A stretch of DNA of 64,000 bases from Siphlonurus alternatus (taxonomy: Eukaryota > Arthropoda > Insecta > Ephemeroptera > Siphlonuridae): positions 33,839,078-33,903,077 of the forward strand of contig OX463788.1 of NCBI GenBank assembly GCA_949825025.1, given 5' to 3'. Under the pieces are notes generated by a model. The model saw only the letters and a list, made by a program, of their open reading frames with translations, was not told the origin of the DNA and did not search any database. This document shows positions 28,411-45,268 of the stretch, one piece after another; position 1 is the first letter of the stretch; every line of letters starts with the position of its first letter. Both the position numbers and the translations under genes were made by a program.

Positions 28411-28765
28411 TTAAGGGTAAGGTAACGCCACCAATGTTAAAAAAAATCCCTCTCACAAAAATTCTGAAAAAAATTTAAAATGTTCTCCTTTATACCCCCT
28501 ATCAGTACCTAAAATATCAGGTATACAAATACGATCTAGTTTTTGAGTTATAAATTTTTAAAGTTGACTACTTTAACATGGAGAAATGAAACTCCCATGT
28601 TAAATTGGTCAACTTTAAAAATTCATAACTCAAAAACTAGATCGTATTTGTATACCTGATATTTTGGCTACTGATAGGGGGTGTAGAGGAGAACATTTTA
28701 AATTTTTTTCAGAATTTTTGTGAGAGGGATTTTTTTTAACATTGGTGGCGTTACCTTACCCTTAA
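28411..28765. repeat. TTAA-flanked MITE, family A copy 3
   Basis: 347 bp between TTAA repeats, nearly identical to the copy at 1036-1390. It lies just beyond the 3' end of the SLC35E2-like gene. Confidence 0.85.
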
Positions 28766-28849
28766 TTTATTTGTAACAAAAGAAACTATAATGATCAAGG
28801 CTATTTGATACCTTGCATCTATAAATAAAGCCCATTAAGTCATACAGCC

Positions 28850-28855
28850 TTTATT
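28850..28855 (-). terminator. SLC35E2-like poly(A) signal
   Basis: TTTATT on the plus strand reads AATAAA on the gene strand, 66 nt after the stop codon. It is the closest such signal. Confidence 0.55.
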
Positions 28856-28920
28856 GCATGTTGACATGCCGTGAATATCTTTTATGCATAGATTCTTGCT
28901 TGACACCCAACCACGAGGTG

Positions 28921-33368
<4,448 letters not shown>

Positions 33369-33639
33369 GATAAGTGTAACTAATATTTAGTGTCTCTGCA
33401 TTGAGTACATATGCTTAAAAATCACTTATTTCATTACACCGCCATAAAAATTAAACATCTGACACATTTTCACAGCATTGTCAGCAATGTATAATGAGTA
33501 TAATGACACGTCGAAAGTTGACGCTCACATTTCAAAACAAAACCTTGTAACAAATTTGCAATGAACTTCACACCTTTGACGTATTGTAATCAGCTGTTGT
33601 GGGGCTGTGGGGGATGGGGGAATAATCCAAGAAAAAGTT

Positions 33640-33700
33640 CTCGGTAACGCCGCAACTACGCACGCTGCGGCCCCCACTTCCGGCTCCGGTTTATCGGCGT
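33640..33700 (-). promoter_or_regulatory. Possible SLC35E2-like promoter
   Basis: A GC-rich patch about 300 bp upstream of the start codon contains, on the gene strand, ACCGGAGCCGGAAGTGGG, with an ETS-type CCGGAAGTG. TATA-less promoters of housekeeping genes often use such sites. A competing location is the GC-rich block near 35.5-35.8 kb, which has a minus-strand donor. Confidence 0.3.
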
Positions 33701-33737
33701 ACAAAAATTTAAAAAAGTTTTCAAGCACATACCACGG

Positions 33738-33858
33738 ATAAAACGTAAAGCTGTCCGTCCTGACTGAGGACACAGAGGGTTTCCACGGTTCCCTCAGTCT
33801 CACCTCGGCGAATGCTGGGAGACGCGCAACAGGCCGTGGTCATCTGCATCCTTTCCCT
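33738..33858 (+). repeat. 5S-derived SINE fragment (3' part)
   Basis: Contains TGTCCGTCCTGACTGAGG, TTTCCACGGTTCCCTCAGTC, CGAATGCTGGGA and ACAGGCCGTGG, the same order as the 3' body of the SINE at 50881-51260. Lies just upstream of the transporter's candidate promoter. Confidence 0.7.
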
Positions 33859-33917
33859 TACACTTTTTACATTCCTTCATTACTAGATCCGATATAAAAT
33901 TATATGCATATATCCTT

Positions 33918-34033
<116 letters not shown>

Positions 34034-34040
34034 TTTTGAA

Positions 34041-34130
34041 ACCTCTTTTCGGCTTTGGCTCAAACCGCAATGCGCAGAACTTATAGTTTTGCCTAAAATG
34101 AAATGCGCAAAAGCCGGAAAAAAAAATATA
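34041..34130. repeat. 'TCGGCTTTGG' repeat fragment
   Basis: TTTCGGCTTTGGCTCAAACC and GAAATGCGCAAAAGCCGGAA are inverted and precede an AATATATTATATATA tail, like the repeats at 560-830 and 55283-55330. Confidence 0.5.
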
Positions 34131-35459
34131 TTATATATAATATATATATATATATTATATATATATAATTATACTATATAGCCCAGTTTTTTAAGGTAAA
34201 TATTGCATTCATATAATATTAATACACAGTATATGCTCTCCAGTGGGGTAGGCAGGATTTAACCAAGGGGGGGGGAATGACATTAAAAATTATTAATTAA
34301 AAAAAAAAAACTATAATATACCTATACACAAGATCCCTTTTTTTATCACTTTTTTTTTAATTGATCAGTTTTTAATCGATCGTCATCGTCAATTTACCCT
34401 TTGTTTTAAAAATAGTGGATTTTATATGATATCAATGATATGATATGCCTTTATTATATTATCTGAGTTGGAATAAAAGACATGGCAACAGAGTGCAACA
34501 GTGTCGTGCATGGCACTTACAGAAACTCTTTTATTTAATTGTTGCCTCGCCTGTTTAAGCCTCGGTACATTAATTTACATTAATTACATTTACATTTATT
34601 ATTAATTTACAGTAATTTATTTAATTCCTTCTAACAGGCATAATTTTAATATTTGTTTCCTGACGCAATTAACCTGCATGCAATGATTGCATATCGGATC
34701 TAATCAGGCACGGCTATACATCCGAAATAAAACTGGGCAATTAATTTAAGGCCCGCCCCATATTGTCAATAATATATCTTATAGTAATATAGTAATAAAA
34801 ATTAGCGCCCCTATTCCTTAAATTCTTATTGCGCTCATTTTGTGGCTATAAATGTAATTGAAATTAATCGATTAATTGAAAATACAGCACGCTATCAATT
34901 CCTCTGAGCCTCCTCATAAGTCTCATACCCAAGACAAGGTAAATCTTGTCTCATACCCTTAATACTTATACAATAACATGGATAATATTAATACTTTTAA
35001 AATGTTTAAAATGTTTAAAAAGGTCAAATAAATAGTAAATACTATACGTTGATAGAAACAGAATAAAAAATTATTTTATATTCAATCGAAGTTTTTATTA
35101 TAATGTAATTATTAATTATATTAATTGATATCATATAAATAATGAAATTTATACAATATGTGTGTTTAATTTTATTAAAAAATGGCCAAAAAATGGAATG
35201 ATTTAATTTATGTTTTACCCATGCAGTTATGCTAATTAATTGTTCAGCTAGCAGACTAGCACAAAATGCTGTGACATTAACATGATGGGTTGCTCATAAT
35301 AAGCTAAAGTTTAAAGAGAAGATTAAAATTAATGATGTATTGGGTTAAATATTGATAAACTTTGGTTGAGTTGTTGAAAAACTTTCTTGAGTCGGAATCG
35401 TGTGAACTATATAATATAATGATTGCGGCGTGAGTTTGGAGATGTTACTAAAGACAGCC
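34131..35459. other. Intergenic, nothing recognised
   Basis: AT-rich, with short A- and G-runs near 34269-34310. No coding or repeat structure could be supported. Confidence 0.5.
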
Positions 35460-35860
35460 TGTGTATTTGTATGTATATAACCTTAGAGAACTGAAGTTAG
35501 AAAGAGACGCCCGTCGCTCTCTCGCACGCAGACTCAGCTCAGCTGTTGGCATTATACTACAGAACGTGTCAACTGCTTCCGCTCCTCGTTCTGTTGCTGT
35601 GAGTGCATGCGCGGGCTGCTCGCGACACAGAGCGGAGCCTACTGCGGATCATCCTACTACTCACCGTTGATGGTTGCCTGCTCTTGCAGCCCTTTGGTAC
35701 CTGTCGTACCCGGTACATACTGCTCAGTCTCTTCTCTTTGGCTGCTGTATGGTCAACTTCAGCTCCGAAGGCACACAGCCACCACTAAAAGCTAATCTGT
35801 GTCTCCCGCTTTCATTACTATCCCCTCACAACCCTCCTCCGTCCATCTCCTCTTAATGTA
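35460..35860. promoter_or_regulatory. GC-richer promoter-like block
   Basis: Stands out from AT-rich surroundings. On the plus strand ATGTATATAACC near 35471 could be a TATA box. On the minus strand ATCAACG|GTGAGTAG (near 35668) is a strong donor, so a minus-strand leader exon, perhaps of the SLC35E2-like gene, is possible. Short ORFs here lack family resemblance. Strand and owner are undecided. Confidence 0.3.
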
Positions 35861-38800
35861 TCAAGTAGCTATACTATGCTTGAAAAATTACTAAACTTTT
35901 AGCGCTTTATATAATTATATGTTATATGCTTATAATTATACTGCATATATTAATAATCGTATGTCGCATATATATAACGGTAACTTACTGTTTTTATTAT
36001 TTTTTTCTAGTTCATTCGTGTATTATAAATTGCTAATTAATTAGTTTGATCAGCAAATATATAATGAGACATAACAAATATTCAAGTTAATACAGAAGAT
36101 TAAAGAAATTATAGAATTAGATAATTTTATATCTTACGTCATATTATATTCTTGGGAATTCTTCTTATAAAACTCATCACAGCTTACCTCCCTTATTTAC
36201 ACTTCACACATCCATTTTCCTCCGCCTAACCTTTTAGCAGTTTCATTTTTTGTTCTTTTTATTTTTTATTTTAATATTATTTTTTTTTTACCAAGCAGCT
36301 GTGTTACATGGCATTATTAATTGTTACCATTTCAAGAGTCTCTTAGAATCGGGTGCATTCCTCTAAATAACTTTAGAAATAAATCAAATAAATTTAAAAG
36401 TGATACTACGTTGTGTATATATAAATATAAATTATATATAAGAACTTAATTTATACTGATTTAATATTCATAAAAGTTAAATTTCTTGTAACGTGTATTT
36501 CATTTTAAAATTCAGAAAATAAAGCTCCGATGGCATGTTTCTCACAATTTACTACAATAATCCTTGTTGATATTTTGATCGCTCTAACTGTACTACCGTA
36601 CAGTCGTCATGTAAACATAAATTTAAAAATATAATGAAGCTCGTAATTTATAAATATTGATGTAACTGAATACTTATAAAATAAATCTTATAAAATCAAT
36701 TTACATTGTTTTTAAAGTTACTGCGATATATTTTTTTAAATGAAATGGGGTTTGTAATAATATGTATTATTAAAATTTTATCTTAAAGAGTAAATTATAT
36801 ATTGATATATAGCTTAATTCATAAGTAAAAATATGTTGAAAATCTTTCGAGGACTATTGTGTCTGATGCTGTCTTGTAACTCTTGTACATACATATTCAG
36901 TGTGCATATTGCTCCTAAATAAACTTGTATGAAAAGAAATCTGTATATAGCCTCAAGCCTAGCTGTAAGGAAATAATAGGGCTCGAAGTTTTGTGATATA
37001 TATTGCATATTATAAATAAATAATAATATAAATATGCGTTGTTCGATCGCCCAACCCCTATAATATTGACATTAGTCTAAAATATGGTACAGGTCAAATT
37101 CATTTCATTTCTCAGATTCCCATTTTTTTTTTTAAATTTTTTTTTTTTTTTTTGTAACATTTGCAATAAGCAGTACAATGCCAAGTAATGGTATAGTAGT
37201 AAGTAGTATAATTTATTCTAGCGAGTGCTTGCGTTTCACATTTAACCAGTTTGTTCTATATCTACGACAGCTAGCTTCTGCTGTAGTCATTATATCTATA
37301 ATATTATACTTAATTATAATGTTTTTCCTTGAATTTAACCATGCATGTATATTTAATTACGCAGGAAATCAAAGGAATTGTTGCATTGTTTTATTTAATC
37401 TAGTGGAGCCAAAATATTTAGCATTAATTATATAAGTGTATTTCAAAAATGTAGATTAAATTAATTAAACATATTTAATATATATATATAATTAAAACGA
37501 CAAAAATGACAAAATTAAAACAACTATATTATAATTTTATGCTTTATTGACGCTTTCAGTATATTGAATTGCTTTGAGTATAATTAGAGTGTACTGCACG
37601 CACGCCGCTATAAGATGTGATATTGATAGAATAGATTGATATACTGTTGTTAATATTTTACTCCATTTATAGAATGAAATATATTGCGTTGACGTGATGT
37701 CAACGTCAGTTGTGTTTTGAGCTAATCCCTACGTGCACATGTTGCTCTCGAGAGATTGTTGGCTACTCCTCCTGCATGCTTATACGAGTAGCTCGCCTGC
37801 CGTAATTCCCATGCGCGGCCTCTCCAAACTATAATATTTTATGCCACTTTGCTAGGGTCGCGCTCTTAAACTTGTAACGAAAAGTTATTTTGAAAGTTAA
37901 CGTTCAACAAGCAAATAAAGCATTCATTTAACAACTACACAGAGTAGTAGTGTGAAATACTATAGTCAAACTCTTGAGATGTCAACTAGCACGCACGCTC
38001 TCACTTTTTTAGCTACGTCTTCAAAGCTATGCAATAATATTATTATACAGCCATCACAGTAATGAAAACAAGGTAGAGTAGCTAATCAAACTTGATGACA
38101 ACATGATAATAAAAACAAAATATTTCATGCCACTTACAAGACCACAATTAATTTGCTATTATAGCTCTAACGTGATACAAACCGTCTTGATTCATGATGA
38201 AACTGTCACAAGTGTTACTTAATAATTATCTTTTCATTGGTGGCATTAATTTTTTTCGTTTCTTTGTTCAGTAAAATTTTATACGCTTATAACATTTATA
38301 TCTGTGATATATAATTAATATGACATTTCTCTTTTTTTAAATTTTTATTTACTTTATAAAATATACTTCTGTATATATATTTTCATTCATGCATAAATAA
38401 AAGGATAACAATTTGGAGTGTAACAGTTTTGTATATTTAATGCATGAATATTTTATATAAAATTAAAAGAACAGTTAAATAACTTTCAATTAACAATTTT
38501 ATTTAAACAATAAAAATTAAAAAAATTATTTGATAATAGCAAAATATACTGCATGTAATTCATGACTTCAACAAATATAAAATTGTAATTAGAAATAGAG
38601 TATTCAATCGAATTATTGACTATATATTATATGTATTGTCTATGGTATGACGAATATAAAAATGCATTAGCATACATTGTATACATGTAAAAATATTTTA
38701 CTAGTGCTATTAACTATCGTAATAACTTTTTTTATTACAACATAAATACTTTAACAGCATACTTCAAACAGCTCTCACGCTTAACTATTTTTGGCTGAAG

Positions 38801-40554
38801 AATATCAGTGAATTCTCGATGCTTATAAATTATAATAAATTGACATCTTGTTAAATACTTTTCAGGTGTTTCATTATCAACTTTCAGTATTTTGAGTAGT
38901 TAAGTGTATTTTCAACGTCGAACAAAGTTATATATCAAACGATTAAAATTAATGTCAATTAACAGCCACTAATAAATTATACTGATGAAAAAAAAATATT
39001 AATATTTTCAGAACCTATTATAGAGAAAAATAGAGAAAAATGGCCTTTTGGTTGCTGAATTTATAAATTTCTTTTCAATACATTAATTTTGTCAGCGCCA
39101 TGTATCAAGAAACCTAGACACGATAATATATATTCAACTATTAATTCAAGTGTTAACACAGAATTTTCCTGGCAATTACTGGAATTCAATCAGTGGAATA
39201 AAATATACTAAAAATAAATTCAGCAAAAATAATCAAGCGTCGCAACACTCGCAGCTGTGTTTAACCTTTACCCTCTATATATACGTTATAGGTTTAACTG
39301 CTCCTGTCGTAAGTCGTCATGCATTAGTGTAATGCTGCAATGACTGCACACGCAGAGGAAAATGACCTACGTAACTACTAGTAAGGGATTTATATAGGGG
39401 TTGATTCTAAGCTCACTCCGCTCCATAATCAGGTATATATTATTATAATAATATGACTAAATATTTCTTAACTTGCTATACGTAATGTTTATCATAGATA
39501 TACCTAGAAACCATTTGTCTTGTAAACGATTTTTTTATTTAATACTAAACTATTTTAAGTTGCTATCAAGCCAGAGAAAAGGTATAATATTTAATGGTAA
39601 ACTTAATCTAGTAAATGACTTGTGAAGGCAAAATTCTTAAAAATTGATATATTTTTTGGTTGGTTGGAAAAGTGACCTCATATAATGGCATAAATCCCGC
39701 TTTCAATAATAGACGATTTCAGTTACTTATCTTTATTTGACACATAAATTTATGAACAATACATAATATAACATCGATAAACATTAATTGATATTCACAG
39801 AACAAAATTACATAAATTAACAAGTCTTTATACAACGGAGGTCAGAGTACGTAAGTTTTAAAATTTTATTTTATTAATTTAAATTATATAATTTAATATG
39901 CCAATTATGATAAAAAAAAATTGAAATGAATTTACGTATTAAAGAATCTCACAAGATGTAGCCGTATTAGAGAAGGTCAATTTAGTCTTTCGTGCAGCCA
40001 TATTTTGTCTTGTGTAATGATAAGTGATGAATCTTTTTATAATTATAAATAACAAAACTTTTATTTATTAAGAGCTGCATTTTTCTTGTTTATTTCTTCA
40101 TCTATATAATTATGTTATCCTGTTTTTCTCATTTCATCGAAATTAAATGCTCGAAAAAGAACCCCCTTATTTAGTAAAATTTAATTGGATTAAATGAATT
40201 AATTATGTTGTATATTTACAATAAAAAAAATAATAAAATATAAGATGAACACAATGAATGTTACATTAACTTCCTAATAGCATTAAATTACAAACAAAAA
40301 CAAATAATAACATTTATTTATGAGATGACTATTACATAAAAATATTATATATTATTTTTCATAGAGTGTGTGGATATACTATGAATGAATAGCCTACAGC
40401 CTGACATGTACAGTATATTCAGAAAGATGTTTGTGTACAACAAATACAGTTTATTACAACAATTAACTTACGTTATAATTCATTAAAAAAATTACAATAA
40501 CTTTCACGAACACATTGCATTGTGCTAATCTAAGTAACCATATTTTACATAATC

Positions 40555-40589
<35 letters not shown>

Positions 40590-40999
40590 ATATATATATA
40601 AGGATTATGTGATATAAAGAAAACACTGCTAAAGATAAACACATAATTAGTAGTATAATATTTAAAGCAGTCGTAACAAAAGACTCTTTTTGTCAGAATT
40701 TTAAGTCTATACCAAAAATATTACATTTTAACCGCAAGGTGGTCAAGTGTGGACTTTCACACATAACGCTGATTAATAATACTGCTTCAGCTATAATTTA
40801 AGGAAACATTTTTTCGTATAGTTTTATTCTGTTATGCATTGTAGAAAGCAGTATAAATAGCCAATTTTAACAATTTAAAACAATAAACATCCATTTGTGC
40901 AATAACCATCTTCTTTTTTATAATACAATTTATGCAAATAAATTAATTATATACAGAATTTTTTTAGTAATATATTATTGTTTATATGTTTTTTTATAT

Positions 41000-41031
<32 letters not shown>

Positions 41032-41143
41032 TGGCGTTGGATTTCTAAGTTCTATATACTTAAACTAATAATTATTTTTACTTTTAACTTGCAATTGATT
41101 GATTTTTTGCGTTTCTGTTTAAGTGACTCACTCCACTCTACAC

Positions 41144-41221
<78 letters not shown>

Positions 41222-41950
41222 ATATGGTATCGTTATGCCAATGATCATAATTGAAAATTAAATAATAAAAACACATTATATAAACACAGATATACAACAC
41301 ACATACGCTAGTTCACAAAATGTACACTGACAACAATATAACTTCTGATTAATTGATTGATTGGTTGATATTTTGGGGCAATTGACACATTATGATGACA
41401 ATATAATTTTTTTCTTAATCATTTTGAGAAGAAACTACCATTTAGAGGAAACGAGGCTTCAAACTATATCTTGTTTTAAAATTAAGAATTGGAGTAATTT
41501 TGGATCAAATATCACAGCTGGTTAAAATAAATTAACTCAAAGTCATAAAATATAATTGAATTGCAGTTTGAACTTAATTATATGAAATACTATGTAAATG
41601 AAGTAATTATTCCAATTAATTGCAACAAATAATTTTTTATATAATAAATAGTATAAAAATACCAAGATTGATATAAATATTGACGTGTACATGTTACAAA
41701 TTTTAAAAATATACGAATTTCTTAAATAAAATGCTGTAATTGATATGACAATTTATCAAGATCATGGGTTTAGTGTAAGAAGTGAAGCCACTGCAATATA
41801 TTTAAAAGTATAAGAATAGTCTTACTTTAGATGAGTTTAAAAAATCGGGAAGAGGAGTTGGAGGAGGTCGTGAAAAGGAAGAGAGAGAGAGAGAGAGAAA
41901 AAAAAAAATCTTGGTGATGGTTAGGGGGAGAGGGAGGGGAATAGATTTGG
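35861..41950. other. Large AT-rich gene desert
   Basis: No frame with coding character or splice support. Contains (TA)n tracts near 40556-40600 and 41148-41217 and a T-run near 41007. A slightly GC-richer patch at about 37700-37840 shows no recognisable function. Confidence 0.55.
41148..41217. repeat. (TA)n microsatellite
   Basis: About 34 TA units. The IYIYIY ORF over it is an artefact. Confidence 0.95.
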
Positions 41951-41959
41951 GATGTGTTT

Positions 41960-42150
41960 AGCAAATGGGGCAGTAAATTGTGGGAGGAGCGACGAGCGAC
42001 AGCAGCGACAGTGACAGTGTTCTGGCTGCCTCGCCTCTCGCACACCTGCTACCATCAATTCTACAGTAACACACGCCTCGACTCTGGCACGAAGATATGT
42101 CACCAGCAGTTAAGCGACATATATATAAAAGATAACTCTTGCAGTTCGTA
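41960..42150 (+). promoter_or_regulatory. Promoter-like GC patch with TATA box
   Basis: A GC-rich run with GACAGCAGCGACAGTGACAGTG is followed by TATATAAAAG at 42122-42131. It could serve the unrecognised plus-strand gene whose 3' exons lie at 44.15-45.2 kb. No matching donor was found, so the assignment is weak. Confidence 0.25.
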
Positions 42151-42366
42151 GTTGCACCAAGGATGGATAAAATTTAATTTTTATGATTTTTATAAAGGGA
42201 TCTCAAATTAGAAATTATTCATGTTACGGTTACTATTAAAATTGTAGTTAATTGATGTTTCATTATACTCTGATGCCACAAAATCAAATAATTTTACTAT
42301 ATTAGAAAAATATAGAATTATTGCATTAATGAATCGAATTAAAATATACACATTTTATTATATATA

Positions 42367-43121
42367 TACAGGATGTCCACAGGAATTCGCACGAATTGAC
42401 AGGCAAATTAAAGTATAAAGCAGGATGGTAACATGAACATGTTATACATCAAATTAAAGCTCAACAATCAAAATTTTCAAAATTGTATGCAAAAAAGCAT
42501 TGTGTGGACTTGTTTTCTTTTGAAACGAAAAAGGAACAAAAATGGCCGTTTCTGAGCTCCAAACTCTGCAGAATCAGTTGTCATCTCAAAGAGAGTGTCC
42601 TCATTTAATTATTCACTTAAAAAAAAAATTACCCAAACATATTACCACAAGGCTTCTCCACATGAGCATCGTTGGTACCCCGGCACACGTCCGGACGGGC
42701 CTCCAGGTCTCATCACCACAACAATCAGATTAATCATGCAGGCAATTCTGGCAACGTGTGGCGAGAACTGGAGGCCCGTCCGGGCGTGTGCCGGGTTTAC
42801 CAACGGTACGGTGCTCATGCAGAGAAGCCTTGTGGTAAATTGTGTGGGTTAATTGTTATTGAAGCGAATGATTAAATAGGGACAACCTCTTTGAGATGAC
42901 AGCTAATTCTGCGGAGTTTGGAGCTCAGAAACGGCCATTTTTGTTCCTTTTTAGTTTCAAAAGAAAACAAGTTCACACAACGCTTTTTTGCTTACAAGTT
43001 TGAAAATGTTGATTGTTAAGTTTTAATTTGATGTATAACATGTTCATGTTACCATCCTGCTTCATACTTTAATTTGCCTGTCAATTCGTGAATTCGTGCG
43101 AATTCCTGTGGACACCCTGTA
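42367..43121. repeat. TA-flanked long palindromic element, copy 2
   Basis: 755 bp, nearly all of it one inverted repeat. Ends TACAGGATGTCCACAGGAAT and TCCTGTGGACACCCTGTA. The arms include AACATGTTATACATCAAATT, AAAAATGGCCGTTTCTGAGC and a GC-rich inner arm (GGCACACGTCCGGACGGGCC). Related to 17246-17985. ORFs inside are artefacts of the arms. Confidence 0.85.
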
Positions 43122-43150
43122 TATATAATATATAAATATATATGTGTGTG

Positions 43151-43153
<3 letters not shown>

Positions 43154-43201
<48 letters not shown>
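43154..43201. repeat. (TA)n microsatellite beside SINE tail
   Basis: About 22 TA units, close to the 3' tail of the minus-strand SINE fragment at 43241-43335. Confidence 0.9.
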
Positions 43202-43204
<3 letters not shown>

Positions 43205-43240
43205 GTGTATAATATGTGTATATTTCAATTGCACACACAC

Positions 43241-43335
43241 AAGGATACACCCCTATATATGAGCTTGGAGCTCGAGGCTGGGTAATGGGTAGGGATAAAG
43301 GATTAAGGAAGGGAAAGGATGGTCGCCACTGCCTG
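43241..43335 (-). repeat. 5S-derived SINE 3' fragment
   Basis: AAGGATACACCCCTATATATGAGCTTGGAGCTCGAGGCTGGGTAATGGG is, in complement, the SINE tail seen at 51200-51260. The 5S-like head is missing. Confidence 0.7.
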
Positions 43336-43799
43336 TTAATTAGTAATATAATATCTTATTTACATATTGATATAGGTAATCCAATTTGGTATAATACTCA
43401 AATTTGATAATTTGATTTAATTTTGAACTCCAATATCAAAGTATGATATAGGCAATAAAAGTTATATTTAATATTACATTTAGTTCAGATAAAATTACAG
43501 CAACCGCCTGATCTGCTACACAGCAGAAAGTAGTATAACTCTGATGTTAATTTGAGTAAAAACGTTTTGCAGTTATATAAGCAACTGTCCACTCTTTCTG
43601 ATTGACTGCAATGTAAAAGTCAGCGTAAATTTCATGCAACAACTCTACGAAGGACATTTCTTTTTATTATTATTATTATATTTTTTATTATTTTATCATT
43701 TTTTTTTACAATATTATTCATGAAACAAGTTGAAACAACAGACTTAAACAACTGCCAAAAAATTATTTACAATAAATTTAATAAATAATTTAAACAGCA

Positions 43800-43937
43800 A
43801 GTAGCGGTCGGTGAGTAGGCAGCCCGCAATGTTCACCATGTGTTATCAGTGCTATCACACTTATTTTATCAGTCATCACACAGGTAAATAAAGGTGAATA
43901 TTGCGAGCTGCCTATAATACTCACCGACTGCTACCGT
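43800..43937. repeat. GTAGCGGTCGGTGAGTA-ended MITE
   Basis: 138 bp with inverted ends GTAGCGGTCGGTGAGTAGGCAGC and GCTGCCTATAATACTCACCGACTGCTAC. Single copy here. Confidence 0.75.
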
Positions 43938-44150
43938 AATTAGAATTAGATTAAATACAGGTTGATAAAAGTCATAGACAAAATTCAACGCAAATAAAAC
44001 CTATAAAATTTAGATCAATTTACTGTACTTACATACACTTTCTATAAAAACATAAATTAAATTCAAAATTTTGAATTTTAAACTTAATTATTTATTTATT
44101 TTAAGAAATTGGAAATTCCCCCCTCCCGTTCCCCCGTTTTGTGAGAGCAG

Positions 44151-44332
44151 CTCCGTCATTGTCTAGACGAGGTCAGGCCAGGTTACCTGACTGCTGGATG
44201 GGATGCGACGATCCAGGCCCACCTAGGTCCCGTGACCTCCATCTGACTTTTTGTAGGGCCGGTGCGCAAGCAGAGCATCACAGCTGCCATCCAGCAGCAG
44301 TCAACCACGCTCACAATGCTACTCAACGTTTG
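44151..44332 (+). CDS. Unrecognised gene, penultimate exon
   Basis: Codes PSLSRRGQAR through DCWMGCDDPG, FCRAGAQAEHHSC and NHAHNATQRL. Acceptor GTGAGAGCAG after a C/T-rich run; an alternative acceptor ends at 44256. Confidence 0.4.
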
Positions 44333-45180
44333 GTGAAGGATCGAGGTGCAGTGACCTGTGTGCCGTGCCACTAATGTCCATGTGAAGAACCCTTAAATTT
44401 CAACAAACAGAAAATTTGGTGCAATAAACTTCACTTTAAGAAGTAAGAAGAAGCGCTATAAACCTTGTTTCAACCAGTATAGGGAAAAATCCACTTTGAC
44501 CGAAAATTTTTAATTCCGTTTTAAAAATATCAAAACAGAAGAGCATAAGTCGATTTATAGAAAATAAACATTGTTCAATATAATTATTTTGTTGAGATAA
44601 ATCTAATAGGTTCAATTTGCATTGATATTTGTCAAGTTGGCTTTGTGTCCATGCACCCTGTATCCTGTATATACCGACATCAAAATTGTTACTGTTACTA
44701 AATACTATAATATTGCATATGAAAATAGTGATGAAAAGTAAGTTATACAAGTGAATAATTAAACATATTGGGCGCGATTCACGATTCGTGAATCGCGCCC
44801 AATATGAACATGGACTAATATTTATAATTAGATTAATTAAGTACATACTGAATGAATATTTTATACAGTACAATATATTATATTTATACAATATTCTTTG
44901 TTTTAAGCAGATAAATGTGAATGCGATGCTCAGTACGTATTTGGATGTGAATGAGATATCGCACAGCTGCGACCGTGGCGTGTTACATGTAACATTTCGA
45001 GCGGGAGGCAGAAGTTGGGTAACCGGGAAACGCACTCGTCCCGGGCTCTTCTTTCACCATGACTGTACAAGGAAACCTCTGGTTACTGTTGTAGAAGGAG
45101 CCACAAGATATTATCGTGGTTGCATTGTTATAGAAAGGGTTGACAACTCCGGCAAACATTACGTATTTACAAGAACATAA
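44151..45180 (+). CDS. Unrecognised cysteine-containing protein, 3' two exons
   Basis: Two exons, 44151-44332 and 44911-45180, join in frame (donor TTTG|GTGAAG, acceptor TTTTAAGCAG). They give about 150 residues from PSLSRRGQARLPDCWMGC to GKHYVFTRT, then TAA. Support: both exons are much richer in G and C than their flanks, a pyrimidine tract precedes the first acceptor, and AATAAA lies 83 nt after the stop. The joined product has seven cysteines and an N-glycosylation site (NAT), compatible with a secreted or extracellular domain. No family is recognised. The incoming intron is phase 1, so coding exons must lie upstream but were not found. The first exon could instead start at 44257 after TTTTTGTAG. 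Confidence 0.5.
44764..44806. repeat. Perfect 43 nt palindrome (solo MITE ends)
   Basis: CATATTGGGCGCGATTCACGA, one T, and the exact complement. It equals two terminal repeats of the family at 53064-53220 with no inside. Lies in the intron of the unrecognised gene. Confidence 0.9.
44911..45180 (+). CDS. Unrecognised gene, terminal exon
   Basis: Codes INVNAMLSTYLDVNEISHSC, GVLHVTFRAGGRSWVTGKR, LFFHHDC, VTVVEGATRYYRGCIVIER and GKHYVFTRT, then TAA. Acceptor TTGTTTTAAGCAG at 44910, phase 0. Confidence 0.6.
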   Translation: MNVNAMLSTYLDVNEISHSCDRGVLHVTFRAGGRSWVTGKRTRPGLFFHHDCTRKPLVTVVEGATRYYRGCIVIERVDNSGKHYVFTRT

Positions 45181-45262
45181 AAAATTATGCTATTGTATAT
45201 TATATGTATAACACATGCACATTTTTTCCCCATGATGTGATGATGTGTGGGCCACTAATATA

Positions 45263-45268
45263 TAATAA
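45263..45268 (+). terminator. Poly(A) signal of the unrecognised gene
   Basis: AATAAA 83 nt after the TAA at 45180, with no other signal in between. Confidence 0.6.

Noticed and set aside
33525..33803. 92-residue minus-strand ORF upstream of SLC35E2
   Set aside because: It spans the candidate promoter and a SINE fragment, ends before the real start codon and does not resemble the SLC35E2 N-terminus.
40978..41244. ORF ending in IYIYIY
   Set aside because: T-run plus (TA)n microsatellite; not coding.
42542..42875. Overlapping ORFs with PGTRPDGPPG-like text
   Set aside because: They lie inside the arms of the 755 bp inverted repeat and have mirror counterparts; no transposase motifs.
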